Positions 8,273-16,053 of a stretch of 49,127 nucleotides of DNA are shown one piece after another (the first letter of the stretch is position 1; each line of letters starts with the position of its first letter). This DNA is from Gemmatimonadota bacterium. GTDB taxonomy: Bacteria; Gemmatimonadota; Gemmatimonadetes; Gemmatimonadales; Gemmatimonadaceae. Location: NCBI GenBank assembly GCA_947462095.1, contig CANHNQ010000013.1, forward strand, positions 1 through 49,127. The letters run 5' to 3'. A program made the position numbers and the translations under genes. Below the pieces are notes generated by a model. It did not search any database. It had not been told where the DNA came from and saw only the letters and a program-made list of their open reading frames with translations.

Positions 8273-8733
8273 CGTCGGCCACTGTGCACTGCCCGGTTGT
8301 TACCGAACGCGAACAGTTCCTGGTCAACTTCTTCCGCGACGTGTGGAACGCCGGCGACGCGGACGCCTGTGCCACGTATCTCGCGCCGGCGTACACCATT
8401 CATCACGACCCCGGCGATGCATGGGCCGGGCAGACGCTCGACGTGGCCGGCTTTCAGCAGCGACTACAGCGCTCGCGTGCGCCGTTCCCCGATCAGACGT
8501 TCGAGATCCGCGGCCTGTTCGAAGCTCAGGGGTCTGTCGTCGTCACGTGGGATTGGCACGGCACCCACCACGGCGACCTTCCCGGATTTCCGGCCACTGG
8601 CAAGGCGCTCACCATGTCCGGGATCACGGAGTACCGGTTCACCGATGGTCGACTCAGTGGACACTGGCAGGTGGTGGATCGACTTACGCTATTTCAGCAA
8701 CTGCAGGCGCAGCGAAGTACCGCGACGGCCTAG
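8269..8733 (+). CDS. SnoaL-like ester cyclase / NTF2-fold protein
   Basis: The protein has 154 residues starting at the GTG at 8269, which again overlaps the preceding TGA as GTGA. A longer frame from 8197 lies inside the DUF2239 gene and is not used. Family features: FLVNFFRDVWNAGDADACATYLAPAYTIHH near the N-terminus, then FPDQTFEIRGLFEAQGSVVVTWDWHGTHHGDLPGFPATGK and the C-terminal ITEYRFTDGRLSGHWQVVDRLTLFQQL. These match SnoaL-type ester cyclases and related NTF2-fold proteins. Substrate cannot be predicted, and no polyketide genes are nearby. Confidence 0.85.
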   Translation: MTSATVHCPVVTEREQFLVNFFRDVWNAGDADACATYLAPAYTIHHDPGDAWAGQTLDVAGFQQRLQRSRAPFPDQTFEIRGLFEAQGSVVVTWDWHGTHHGDLPGFPATGKALTMSGITEYRFTDGRLSGHWQVVDRLTLFQQLQAQRSTATA

Positions 8734-8735
8734 AC

Positions 8736-8849
8736 CTACCGCTTGGGAACGCGATCGAAGACGTCGAACATCGCCACGACGTTCGGCTCCACCACGTTGC
8801 TGTGATTGCCGCCCGGCACCTCGATGCACTGCACGTCACCACGGCGGCG
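8736..8849 (-). pseudogene. C-terminal remnant of a hydrolase-like gene
   Basis: About 37 codons in the minus frame end with VPGGNHSNVVEPNVVAMF, DVFDRVPKR and a stop. The 'PGGNH' pattern resembles the catalytic-His region near the end of alpha/beta hydrolases. Third codon positions are almost all G or C (about 31 of 35), a strong coding signature here. Upstream of about 8850 the frame no longer looks like protein, so only the tail of the gene remains. It sits tail-to-tail, 2 bp from the SnoaL stop. The family is uncertain. Confidence 0.5.
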
Positions 8850-8943
8850 TGTTACTGATCGCTGATCTCCGTGTTCTGGCTGTTGCGGTTGCCTTTGCCG
8901 CGCGGCCGCGTCCGGCCGATGCGAGCGACGCCCGAGCACGTGA

Positions 8944-9591
8944 TCATATGGTCACTACTTCGCCGAACGCCGAGTGGACCGATCGGAGTCGCGCCGCATC
9001 TCGACGATCGAACTGAAGAACGCGGCCGGCGTCAACATCAGTGGTCGCCCCAATCCGGCAGGCGTCGGCGCGACAGGGGAAACCGGCGCCACCAAGACGT
9101 TCGTGTATGAGGCCGATGCGGTCGGCAATATCATCAGTGAGATCACGGCGATTTCGGCGACGTCGTTTCTTGTGCTCGAGCGCGACGGCCTGTTTCAGGG
9201 TGGCTCTCCGCCGGCGACCTCGAAGCGGGTGTATCGCATTGATTTGGCCAATGCCACCGATGTGGGCGACCCGGCGAATGCGAGCACCGGTAAACTCTTC
9301 GGCGGTAAGGTGCTCGAAGCGTTGACGCCAGCCGAGCGCGCGTCGAACGCCATCACGCCGGTGTCGAAGTCGCTGGTGTATGACCTGCTCACGCTGCCCG
9401 GCGGCTATCCGCACGACAAGCTGGAAGGCGTGACGCTGATCGGGAAGGATCTGCTGGTGGTCTCCAACGACGACGACTTTGGCGTCGTAGACGGAGGGGC
9501 GAGTAACTTTGTGTCGAAGATTCTTCCGGCGACCCAGCTCCGCGAGCGCGTGGTGCTGCACTTCGTCCGGCTCAGCACGCCCCTGCGATAG
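8944..9591 (+). pseudogene. Truncated esterase-like phytase-family protein (N-terminus missing)
   Basis: About 215 codons are open after a TGA at 8941-8943. The sequence resembles the C-terminal part of proteins with the 'esterase-like activity of phytase' domain: SFLVLERDGLFQGG, KRVYRIDLANATDVGD, SLVYDLLTLPGGYPHDKLEGVTLIGKDLLVVSNDDDFGV. Complete members are roughly 350-450 residues with a signal peptide; here the first half is missing. The first candidate start (GTG 8974) has no signal peptide, and homology-like sequence (HYFAERRVDRS) runs right up to the stop. It lies next to another truncated remnant, so I read it as a decayed gene. A short functional form cannot be excluded. Confidence 0.6.
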
Positions 9592-9598
9592 CGGGACA

Positions 9599-9632
9599 CG
9601 GAGCGGCAGCCGCACCAGTGGCTGCCGCTCCG
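9599..9632 (+). terminator. Hairpin after the phytase-like remnant
   Basis: A perfect 13-bp stem (CGGAGCGGCAGCC / GGCTGCCGCTCCG) with an 8-nt loop begins 8 nt after the stop at 9591. No U-run follows directly. Retention of such a terminator suggests the upstream gene was once expressed. Confidence 0.65.
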
Positions 9633-9678
9633 CCACGGCGTGTCGCGCGACCTTATCATTTTCACTGGAGTCGTTCGC

Positions 9679-10587
9679 GTGTTCATCGCTCGATCGCGAT
9701 TCATCCGGGCCGCCGCCGCCGTGGCGCTTCTGGCCGTGCTGCCCCTCCCGCTCGCCGCGTGGGGCGACGTTGGCCATCGGCTGATCGGACTGACCGCCGC
9801 GCAGCAGTTGCCCAGCGATGTCCCCGCGTTTCTTCGCAACGCCGCGCAGCAATTGGCCTACCTGAATCCCGAGCCGGACCGGTGGAAGGCCAACGTGGAA
9901 CGGCGGCTCGATCCCGCGCTCGACGGGGGCACGTCGCCGGATCATTACATCGACATGGATCTCGTCGAGACCGCCGTGCTGCGCCGGGCACTGGCAGCCC
10001 CCAATCGCTGGGCCTTCGCCGATTCCTTGCGTCCCACCGGCGTGGCTCCCAATACAATGGGGCTGTTGCCGTTCGCCATCATTGAGCAGGTGCAGCGCTT
10101 GCGCGTCGACTTTCGGCTCTGGCGCAGCGCGCCCGATTCCACCGTTCGCGCGTGGATCGAGCAGCGCATCATCGACGATGCCGGCATCCTCGGCCACTAC
10201 GTCGCTGACGGCTCGAACCCGCATCACACCACCAAACATCACAATGGGTGGGTGGGAGACAACCCGAAGGGCTACGCCACCGACAATCGCTTCCACGGGC
10301 GTTTCGAGTCGGCGTTCGTGCAAGCGCATATGAAGGCGGGCGATGTGACCGTCAACATGACGCATACGCCGCAAGTGTTCCCCGATGTGCGCGTGGCGGT
10401 GATCGCCTATCTCAACACGTCGTTCGGGGAACTCGATCGCCTGTATTCACTCGACAAGGCGGTGGCCTTTCAGCCTGAAACGGCCACGCCGGATCAGAAG
10501 GCGTTTGCGGCCGCTCGCCTGGCGGCTGGCGCCGAGATGCTGCGCGATCTGTGGTACACGGCGTGGGTGACCAGCGCCGCGCCGTAA
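9679..10587 (+). CDS. Exported zinc-dependent phospholipase C / S1-P1 nuclease superfamily protein
   Basis: The protein has 302 residues. The GTG at 9679 is preferred because GGAG lies about 9 nt upstream and it gives a compact signal peptide ending just before W28 (LPLPLAA/WGDVGHR). In this superfamily the mature N-terminal Trp is itself a zinc ligand. Other ligand-like residues are H33 (GHR), D88/H89 (PDHYID), H173-x3-D177-x4-H182 (GHYVADGSNPHH) and H206-x3-E210 (FHGRFE). The final ligand is Glu, as in Bacillus cereus phospholipase C, where S1/P1 nucleases have Asp. It probably acts in the periplasm or outside the cell on phosphodiesters. Phospholipase versus nuclease cannot be settled from sequence. 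Confidence 0.85.
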   Translation: MFIARSRFIRAAAAVALLAVLPLPLAAWGDVGHRLIGLTAAQQLPSDVPAFLRNAAQQLAYLNPEPDRWKANVERRLDPALDGGTSPDHYIDMDLVETAVLRRALAAPNRWAFADSLRPTGVAPNTMGLLPFAIIEQVQRLRVDFRLWRSAPDSTVRAWIEQRIIDDAGILGHYVADGSNPHHTTKHHNGWVGDNPKGYATDNRFHGRFESAFVQAHMKAGDVTVNMTHTPQVFPDVRVAVIAYLNTSFGELDRLYSLDKAVAFQPETATPDQKAFAAARLAAGAEMLRDLWYTAWVTSAAP

Positions 10588-10615
10588 CGGCGATACACCA
10601 CCTGGGTGGCCTCGC

Positions 10616-11872
10616 TCAAACTTGCACCGGTCGCGCGCTCGGCACCCGACGCCGCCGTCGGGCCTGCATCGAGGTGAACGCCGCCGCGTACAGACAGCAC
10701 GCGAACCATCGCCATGCCGCCGTGCGCGGGGCATTCACGGTGGCTGGTCCAGCACCCAGGAGCTGGCCGTCCCAGCGGATCACGGGGTTGAGGAGCAACA
10801 GTTCCCGATCGGCCGCCCCCGTGCCGCTCACCGTCGCGCGCACGTAGCCATCGGTCTGTCGCGCGACGGCGCGCGCTGTGATGACGCCGTTCGCAACGGT
10901 GATCACCGCGGTGCGCGGGATGCCATCCTGCGCGGTGAACACCACGCGACCCACCGGCCCGCGCACGCGCACTTCGAGCGTGTCGCCGATCATGCGCTGC
11001 GACACAAACGCGAGCTGCGCCTGTCCACCAGCGCCGCGCACCCCGATCAAGCGACCGGCGCGAATCGCCGCGCGGACGTCGTCGGGTCGGCTCGACGGCG
11101 CGTGGAGCAGCGTCCAACTGACCCCCGTGTCACCGGCGCGGCGGACGTCGTGCGAGTCGTCGTTCGCCATCGCCCACACCGCCCGCCCGGACGAGAGCGC
11201 GGCATCCCACTGCATCGTGGCGGGCGGCACGAAATGATTGAGCACTTCCAGTGCATCATAGCCCGAGAGTTGGCGCAGATCGGCGGTGGAGTGTCCGCCG
11301 CGGAGCGCCGGATGGGCGAGCACCACAACGGCGCCCGTGAGCGCGAGCCGGTTGATGATGTCCTGCTTCTGGTGCACGGTCTGTCCGAGCGGATAGTCGC
11401 GCCAGACGATCGCATCGCCGCCGATGGCCAGGCGATGCGCCTTCTGCACGTTCCAGCCCTGCTCGTACACCGGGAAGGTGCCGGTGCGCTCCGCCGCCGA
11501 CATCGAGTGGTAGTTGGACAGCCCCACGATGTCGTACTGCATCGTCTGGTACGCGCTCGCCACCTGCTCCGCGGACTGCGTGCCGTTGGTGGCTCCGCCC
11601 CACGCCACGGAGTGCGCATGAAAGCTCGCCTTCTGCCAGCGGCCCGGTGCCGTGAGTTCACCGTAGGGGTTGTACCAGCGTGGTCCGGCAAACGGACGCG
11701 ACTCCGCAAACGCGTACAGCGGCGCTGTCGCATAGAGCAGAGAAACGAGGAGGAGCAGCGCGAGGAGCCCCGTCATCGCATGGGCCGCACACAGCCAGCC
11801 GAAGGTGGCCAGCATGGATGTCATCGCACGCACTCGGCGCATCGATCTCCATCGCTTGGGTTCCCGCATCAT
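10616..11872 (-). CDS. PHP-domain metal-dependent phosphoesterase-like protein with N-terminal membrane segment
   Basis: The protein has 418 residues from paired ATGs at 11872/11869; the frame is open further upstream but reads as non-coding. One or two membrane segments lie at about residues 21-56. The PHP-like metal centre follows: HAH (85-87), SNYH (119-122), AHP (186-188) and DDSHD (238-242). This matches membrane-anchored or secreted PHP proteins that hydrolyse phosphoesters. The C-terminal third (about 290-400) resembles a beta-sandwich (LEVRVRGPVGRVVFTAQDG, YVRATVSGTG). The gene ends 28 bp from the convergent phospholipase-like gene. The catalytic fold is fairly clear; the substrate is unknown. 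Confidence 0.8.
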   Translation of the reverse strand: MMREPKRWRSMRRVRAMTSMLATFGWLCAAHAMTGLLALLLLVSLLYATAPLYAFAESRPFAGPRWYNPYGELTAPGRWQKASFHAHSVAWGGATNGTQSAEQVASAYQTMQYDIVGLSNYHSMSAAERTGTFPVYEQGWNVQKAHRLAIGGDAIVWRDYPLGQTVHQKQDIINRLALTGAVVVLAHPALRGGHSTADLRQLSGYDALEVLNHFVPPATMQWDAALSSGRAVWAMANDDSHDVRRAGDTGVSWTLLHAPSSRPDDVRAAIRAGRLIGVRGAGGQAQLAFVSQRMIGDTLEVRVRGPVGRVVFTAQDGIPRTAVITVANGVITARAVARQTDGYVRATVSGTGAADRELLLLNPVIRWDGQLLGAGPATVNAPRTAAWRWFACCLYAAAFTSMQARRRRRVPSARPVQV

Positions 11873-11960
11873 CACCCGTCGTGATGCGGTCGCCAAGCAT
11901 GCGTGCACAGCTGTGACTGACTGTGACCGAATCGTCGCGTGGCATGCTGCCCCCACGCGT

Positions 11961-12011
11961 ACAACAACGCCCGGTCGACTGTCCACGTCGACCGGGCGTC
12001 AGCATTTCCAT
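11961..12011 (-). terminator. Intrinsic-type terminator, copy 1 of a duplicated 51-nt element
   Basis: On the minus strand a perfect 13-bp stem (ACGCCCGGTCGAC / GTCGACCGGGCGT, 11999-11967) with a 7-nt loop is followed by TTGTTGT. It lies about 86 nt after the stop of the GT2 gene (12086). The same 51 nt, with two mismatches, recurs at 46353-46403. Confidence 0.8.
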
Positions 12012-12085
12012 ACTACGGCGACCTCACCAGCCTGACGTCTCGTCCGGCACACACACCGCGTGCGGCGCATCAAGCCCTCGCGGGA

Positions 12086-13000
12086 TCAAGCGTTCAGACC
12101 ACGCGCCTGCGGTGTTAGCGCCTTCGGCAGAGTCCCGTCCTCGGCGTAGAAGCCGCTGACATAGGCCAGTTGCGACACCAGCATTAGAAGCATGAGAACC
12201 GGGGTTCGCATGCCGCGTGAGTGGGCGAGTGGTGCGCAAAGCAGTCGGAAGTAGAACGCCACCAGTGGTTCGCGGCGCGGGACGGCCACTTGGCGCTTGC
12301 CGCGGGCCAGGTGCAGATGTCGGGCGCCCCGCCCATAGGTTCGGTGTTGTTTCCAGAATTGTCGAAATGTCATCGAGCGCATGTGGCGAACAATGGCGTG
12401 CGGCGCCATGACCAGTCGCCTGCCGGCCTCTCGCCAGCGGTCGCAGAAGTCCCGGTCTTCGGCGGCGGCCAGAGGGAAACTCTCGTCGAACCCGCCGATG
12501 GCAAGGAAGGCGGTCCTCGGGCACGCGAGGTTTGCCGACATGAACCAGCCAGCGTTGTCTACGTCGGCGTTGTAATACCGATACAGAAACTCGCCCAGCT
12601 GCTGGCTGGCCTCGGCGCAGAGGCTGTGAGGCGCGCCATTCGCGAGAACGCCGCCGATCACGGCCTCAGGGAATTCCCGGCGTCGCGTGGCGAGCGATGT
12701 GAGCCACTCGCATTCGGGAACGCAGTCATCGTCGAGCAGGACGACATACTCCCCGTTGGCATGCCGGGCGCCAACGTTTCGGGCGTGTGCCGGACCGCTG
12801 TTCTGGGGGACCACAATGAGCCGGACCGGGAGGTCACTTTCGTAGGCGTTCACCACGTCAGTCGGGGCCTCGGGACTGCCGTCATCCACGACAATGACCT
12901 CAAACTCCTCACGCGGGAAATCCAACTGCGCGATGCCGCGCAGACAGGCGCGGAGATCGTCTTGCCGTTGGAACGTGGGGATCACGATGGAGAATTGCAT
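12086..13000 (-). CDS. Family 2 glycosyltransferase with C-terminal membrane helix
   Basis: The protein has 304 residues from the ATG at 13000, where the typical GT2 opening MQFSIVIPTFQRQDDL begins; the upstream open frame lacks coding character. GT-A features: VIVVDDGS (36-42), NSGPAHARN (67-75), the metal-binding LLDDDCVP (DDD at 90-92), FMSANLA (153-159), GGFDESFPLAAAEDRDFCDRW (acid at 181-182). A C-terminal hydrophobic segment (PVLMLLMLVSQLAYVSGFYA) probably holds it at the inner membrane. It transfers a sugar from a nucleotide donor; the acceptor is unknown. It lies downstream of a GT87-like gene on the same strand, and the Tad pilin operon diverges from that pair. Confidence 0.92.
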   Translation of the reverse strand: MQFSIVIPTFQRQDDLRACLRGIAQLDFPREEFEVIVVDDGSPEAPTDVVNAYESDLPVRLIVVPQNSGPAHARNVGARHANGEYVVLLDDDCVPECEWLTSLATRRREFPEAVIGGVLANGAPHSLCAEASQQLGEFLYRYYNADVDNAGWFMSANLACPRTAFLAIGGFDESFPLAAAEDRDFCDRWREAGRRLVMAPHAIVRHMRSMTFRQFWKQHRTYGRGARHLHLARGKRQVAVPRREPLVAFYFRLLCAPLAHSRGMRTPVLMLLMLVSQLAYVSGFYAEDGTLPKALTPQARGLNA

Positions 13001-13107
13001 ATCCGAGATGGCATAAGTGGAATGCGATGCCGCGCAGAGCATCCCACTCGCAAGCGGCTCGTGGTCCATGCGATGCCGCACGTTCATAAACGTCCGCGTA
13101 ACAGTTC

Positions 13108-14058
13108 TTACACGGATTCGTCTCGCTGAAGGTCAGATCTCACCGGTGGCTCGCCATCAGAGCCGGGTCGCCGCATGATCAGCACCAGGGCGGGAACGTA
13201 GCAGGAGACCAACACGAAGTTCTGAGCCATGGGGACATATGGCTGAAGCGGGTGCTGCCACGCCCACACCACGAACGCAAGAAAGCCAAGGGACGCCATC
13301 AGAGCCAGCATCGCCTGTTCCTGTCGCGTGCGGGCGACGGACTGGAGAGGCAACTGGTCCATGAAGAACAACAATTGCGGCACACACAGCATCGCCACCA
13401 GTAACCGGGCGTCGGAACGCCTCCAGCGCGTGAGCGCGACGAGCCCGACCGCGGCGCTGCCCCACACGGGCGGCGCATGCCCCTCGAGCGTCTGGAGGCC
13501 GTGAAGCCATGCCAGCGGCCACGTTGGAAGGATGAGCACACTGGCGATGCCAATACTTCCCATGATCAGCGTGGTGCGCCAGGAGAATCGCGAGGCCAGC
13601 AGGGCAAGGCCAATATTGGGCTTGAGCATACCGAACCAGCCGAATGCAGGGACGACGGCAGCAGCGGCCAGCAGTGGCGAAAACTGCCCGACACCCAGCG
13701 CGAGCACGAGCCCGGGATTCGCCAGCATCCAGAGGCGCCACCATCCTCCGCGCGTCAGGAGAAACGCGAGCAGGCCGCAGCTCGATGCCATGAAGACGGC
13801 GCCCGCCTGGTGAAGCGGTAGCCCTGAAACCGGCCACGCGGCGAGGACCGTCGGGAACGGGTAATACAAGGGCACCGTGAACGGTTCTTTCCGGATCTCC
13901 GCGATCGCATGATACGGATCGATCCCCGCGCTCCACAGGCGCGCCGCGTGCCAAGGGTACACGAAATCGGGCCAAAAGGCGGGCCGCTGTATCATATAGA
14001 GTGACAGCAATCCCGCCGCCGTGGCGATGGCGAGTGCCACCAGGACCCGCTCGCGCAT
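13108..14058 (-). CDS. GT87/DUF2029-like polytopic membrane protein (paralogue 1 of 4)
   Basis: The protein has 316 residues from ATG 14058. The open frame extends to 14343, but that part is Pro/Ser-rich with no obvious fold, so the start is uncertain. It is strongly hydrophobic, with about 8-9 membrane segments. After the first helix comes PDFVYPWHAARLWSAGIDPYHAI; the Asp in this first loop matches the catalytic-Asp position of GT-C glycosyltransferases. Other shared motifs are GVGQFSPLL, MLKPNIGL and RWRRSDARLLVAMLCVPQLLFFMDQLPL. GT87 enzymes in mycobacteria use polyprenyl-phosphate mannose. Three paralogues occur at 41736-42734, 44083-45066 and 45074-46195. The gene lies upstream of a GT2 gene on the same strand. 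Confidence 0.78.
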   Translation of the reverse strand: MRERVLVALAIATAAGLLSLYMIQRPAFWPDFVYPWHAARLWSAGIDPYHAIAEIRKEPFTVPLYYPFPTVLAAWPVSGLPLHQAGAVFMASSCGLLAFLLTRGGWWRLWMLANPGLVLALGVGQFSPLLAAAAVVPAFGWFGMLKPNIGLALLASRFSWRTTLIMGSIGIASVLILPTWPLAWLHGLQTLEGHAPPVWGSAAVGLVALTRWRRSDARLLVAMLCVPQLLFFMDQLPLQSVARTRQEQAMLALMASLGFLAFVVWAWQHPLQPYVPMAQNFVLVSCYVPALVLIMRRPGSDGEPPVRSDLQRDESV

Positions 14059-14411
14059 CGGCGGCGGTGGTGCGGACGGTGGCGCCGACACCGTTGTCGC
14101 AGCGCTGCGCTGCGTCGGAAGGACTGCTCCGTCCACCGTGGGCCTCCCGCTCGTGCCGATGCTGATCGTGAAGGGGCGGAATCGTGGTGGTGTACGCGAT
14201 CCAGCAGGAACAGCCGCTCTCGTCACGGAACAAAGTCGCGAAGAGTCACCACTGTCAATAACGATTGCGTCGGCAGAGTTGCCTGATTCGAGCCCGATCC
14301 CTGCGTCGTCCGCGAAATGTGGCGGGCACGCAGCAGCAACCATTGCGCCACCTCAACACCTATTGTCATCTGTCCAGAAACGAATCGTTCTGCCCTTGCT
14401 TATTTTTCTGC

Positions 14412-14432
14412 GTGTTGAGATGCCATCAACAC
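14412..14432. promoter_or_regulatory. Inverted repeat upstream of flp (GTGTTGA/TCAACAC)
   Basis: A 7-bp perfect inverted repeat with a 7-nt spacer lies in an AT-rich non-coding stretch. It may be a binding site for a dimeric regulator; no regulator gene is adjacent. Confidence 0.35.
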
Positions 14433-14454
14433 ATCGTGTAAAGCCTTCTCGCAT

Positions 14455-14470
14455 ATCATGTTTACATGAT
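14455..14470. promoter_or_regulatory. 16-nt palindrome ATCATGTTTACATGAT upstream of flp
   Basis: A perfect 7-bp inverted repeat with a TT centre, followed by four more T residues. It could be an operator or, with its T-run, a weak terminator. Its position about 190 nt before the pilin start favours an operator. Confidence 0.4.
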
Positions 14471-14656
14471 TTTTAGTTCACCCAATACGAGAAACCGGCC
14501 CGCGAAAGCACCGTCGCATTTTGCTTGGTTTCACGAAGTATGATGCAAAAATCACCGTGTGACGATTCTTGCGTGTGATGGTCCTGCTTCATACATAACG
14601 GTCCGCTCCCGTGGGCGAGCCCTGTGAATCAACTATCTTCCTCGAGCCTTCGAACC

Positions 14657-14824
14657 ATGAATCGCATCATCAAGTTCCTGAAGAACGACGACGCCATCGC
14701 TGTGACCGAGTACGCGCTCCTCGTCGCCTTGATCGCCGTAGTCTTGATCGTCGCCGTGCGGGCGTTTGGCACGAATCTGAGCAGCTGGTTCGTCGCGAAG
14801 ACCGGTCAGATCACGACGGTCTGA
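14657..14824 (+). CDS. flp: Flp-type major pilin prepilin
   Basis: This 55-residue protein, too short for many gene finders, starts at ATG 14657. It has a basic leader (MNRIIKFLKNDD), then AIAVTEYALLVALIAVVLIVAV, the hydrophobic N-terminal helix of Flp pilins with the conserved Glu-Tyr pair. Counting Glu as mature residue 5 puts the cleavage after A13, whereas most Flp pilins have Gly at -1. The prepilin peptidase gene follows. A strong hairpin lies 32 nt after the stop. The subunit polymerises into the thin Tad pilus used for surface attachment. Confidence 0.9.
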   Translation: MNRIIKFLKNDDAIAVTEYALLVALIAVVLIVAVRAFGTNLSSWFVAKTGQITTV

Positions 14825-14856
14825 CCTCGCAGCCCCGTACCAGTGGCCTGAGCGTG

Positions 14857-14892
14857 GACGGGCGGTGTGCTCATCTCAACACACCGCCCGTC
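14857..14892 (+). terminator. Hairpin between pilin gene and the Tad machinery genes
   Basis: A perfect 13-bp stem (GACGGGCGGTGTG / CACACCGCCCGTC) with a 10-nt loop. It probably terminates most transcripts, or protects their 3' ends, after the pilin gene, giving more pilin than machinery. No U-run is present. Confidence 0.75.
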
Positions 14893-14963
14893 GCGTTCGA
14901 GCACGGCTGCCTTGAGCTGAGACGTGGCACGGGGTGTCGGACTTCGAGCGGGCGACCGGAATC

Positions 14964-15536
14964 ATGATTATCGCACGATCAGCCGAGGGTACCGTGTTCG
15001 TCTCAACTGACTTCGGCATGTGGTGGGGCATGCTGTTTACCGTGCTGTTACTCACCGCGTGCGTGACCGACATCCGCGCTCGGCGAATCCCCAATGGTCT
15101 CGTCCTGCTGATTCTGGCATCCGGCTTCCTGTTCCGTGTTTCATCGAGCCAGATCTCGACCGCCATTTTGACGAGCAGTGCTGGATGCGCCCTCGGCTTC
15201 GCCATTTGGATTGGATTCTGGCTCCTCGGTCTCTTGGGAGCGGGCGATGTCAAGTTCTTTGCGGCGGCTGGCGCGTGGCTCGGCCCGGGTCCCATTTGGC
15301 GTGCCGCCCTCATGGCAGCGCTACTGGGCGGCGTGCTGGCCGTCGTGACGCTCCTGCGGCAGGGCGTATTTCGGGACAGCGTCGAAAAGACCGCGCTGGC
15401 GCTCTCTTCTCGATCGTTAAGCGTCCTTGTTCCAACGAACGATGACGTCAATATTGGGAAGCGGCATCTTCCGTACGGAGTCGCCTTGGCCGGTGGGGCG
15501 CTGATGGTTGCGTGGCTTCCGTACATTCTGACGTAG
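14964..15536 (+). CDS. cpaA: Prepilin peptidase, CpaA/TadV family (A24)
   Basis: The protein has 190 residues from ATG 14964; a GTG at 14934 in frame is an alternative. This inner-membrane aspartic protease removes the leader from Flp and TadE-type pseudopilins. The two catalytic Asp residues are visible in TDIRARRIPN (D36) and GAGDVKF (D95), each at the cytoplasmic end of a membrane helix. Length fits the short CpaA class, which lacks the methylase domain of PilD. About five membrane segments are visible. It is the second gene of the Tad operon, after the pilin hairpin. Confidence 0.92.
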   Translation: MIIARSAEGTVFVSTDFGMWWGMLFTVLLLTACVTDIRARRIPNGLVLLILASGFLFRVSSSQISTAILTSSAGCALGFAIWIGFWLLGLLGAGDVKFFAAAGAWLGPGPIWRAALMAALLGGVLAVVTLLRQGVFRDSVEKTALALSSRSLSVLVPTNDDVNIGKRHLPYGVALAGGALMVAWLPYILT

Positions 15537-15544
15537 GGAGGCAC

Positions 15545-15994
15545 ATGCGTGGACTGCGAAGGCGGTTTCGATTACTGAAGCGCAACGAGCGCGGCGCCGC
15601 CATCGTGGAGTTCGCACTTGTCGTTCCGATTTTCTTTCTGCTGGTGTGGGCCGGGCTCGTCTTGTCGCGAGCGTATCAACGACTCGGTGTACTGAAGGGG
15701 GCACTGCGTGAGGGCGCCCGGGTCGCGGCGACCTTCGATGCCGCAGGCCTGACCGGCGGCACCGCGCAGTTTCGCGCGCGGGAACGCGTGCGGCACTACG
15801 CGGCCGGATTTGGATTCTCCGCGAGCGAGGCGGCTGCCGTCTCGGCGGCCGTTATCGTGGTGGGGGGAGTGACAAATGAGGTCACGGTAAGCGTTACGAA
15901 TTATCCGCTGTTTGCTGATCTGATCGGTTTCAATGGCATCGACGCGATGCTGGTCTCCGACACCGCAGTCTTTCGCTGGGAGCGGTCACCGTAG
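15545..15994 (+). CDS. tadE: TadE-like pseudopilin
   Basis: The protein has 149 residues. Start ATG 15545 has GGGAGG just upstream and lies 9 nt after the cpaA stop. The basic leader (MRGLRRRFRLLKRNERG) runs into AAIVEFALVVPIFFLLVWAGL, the TadE signature with Gly at -1 and Glu at mature residue 5. A helical periplasmic part with 'ALREGARVAAT' follows, then a beta-rich C-terminus. It is a minor pseudopilin processed by CpaA and needed for Tad pilus assembly. Confidence 0.9.
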   Translation: MRGLRRRFRLLKRNERGAAIVEFALVVPIFFLLVWAGLVLSRAYQRLGVLKGALREGARVAATFDAAGLTGGTAQFRARERVRHYAAGFGFSASEAAAVSAAVIVVGGVTNEVTVSVTNYPLFADLIGFNGIDAMLVSDTAVFRWERSP

Positions 15995-16053
15995 TGACGG
16001 TGACCTAGCATTTCGTATCCTGCTCGTCGCAGCAATTTGAGGCGCTAGATCCG

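Larger units (their letters stand above)
14059..14656. other. Long divergent intergenic region upstream of the pilin gene
   Basis: No convincing gene is present. The half nearest the pilin gene is AT-rich for this genome. Two inverted repeats stand out: GTGTTGA-n7-TCAACAC (14412-14432) and ATCATGT-tt-ACATGAT (14455-14470), the latter followed by a short T-run. They lie 187-245 nt upstream of the pilin ATG and could be operators controlling the Tad operon. I could not fix a confident -35/-10 pair. Confidence 0.5.

Noticed and set aside
14059-14343. N-terminal extension of the GT87-like protein
   Set aside because: The added 95 residues are Pro/Ser/Arg-rich with no fold, and paralogues start close to the first membrane helix.
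14558-14572. Sigma54-like TGTGACG-n4-TTGC sequence before flp
   Set aside because: The near-invariant GG of the -24 element is absent (reads GT), so I do not call it a promoter.
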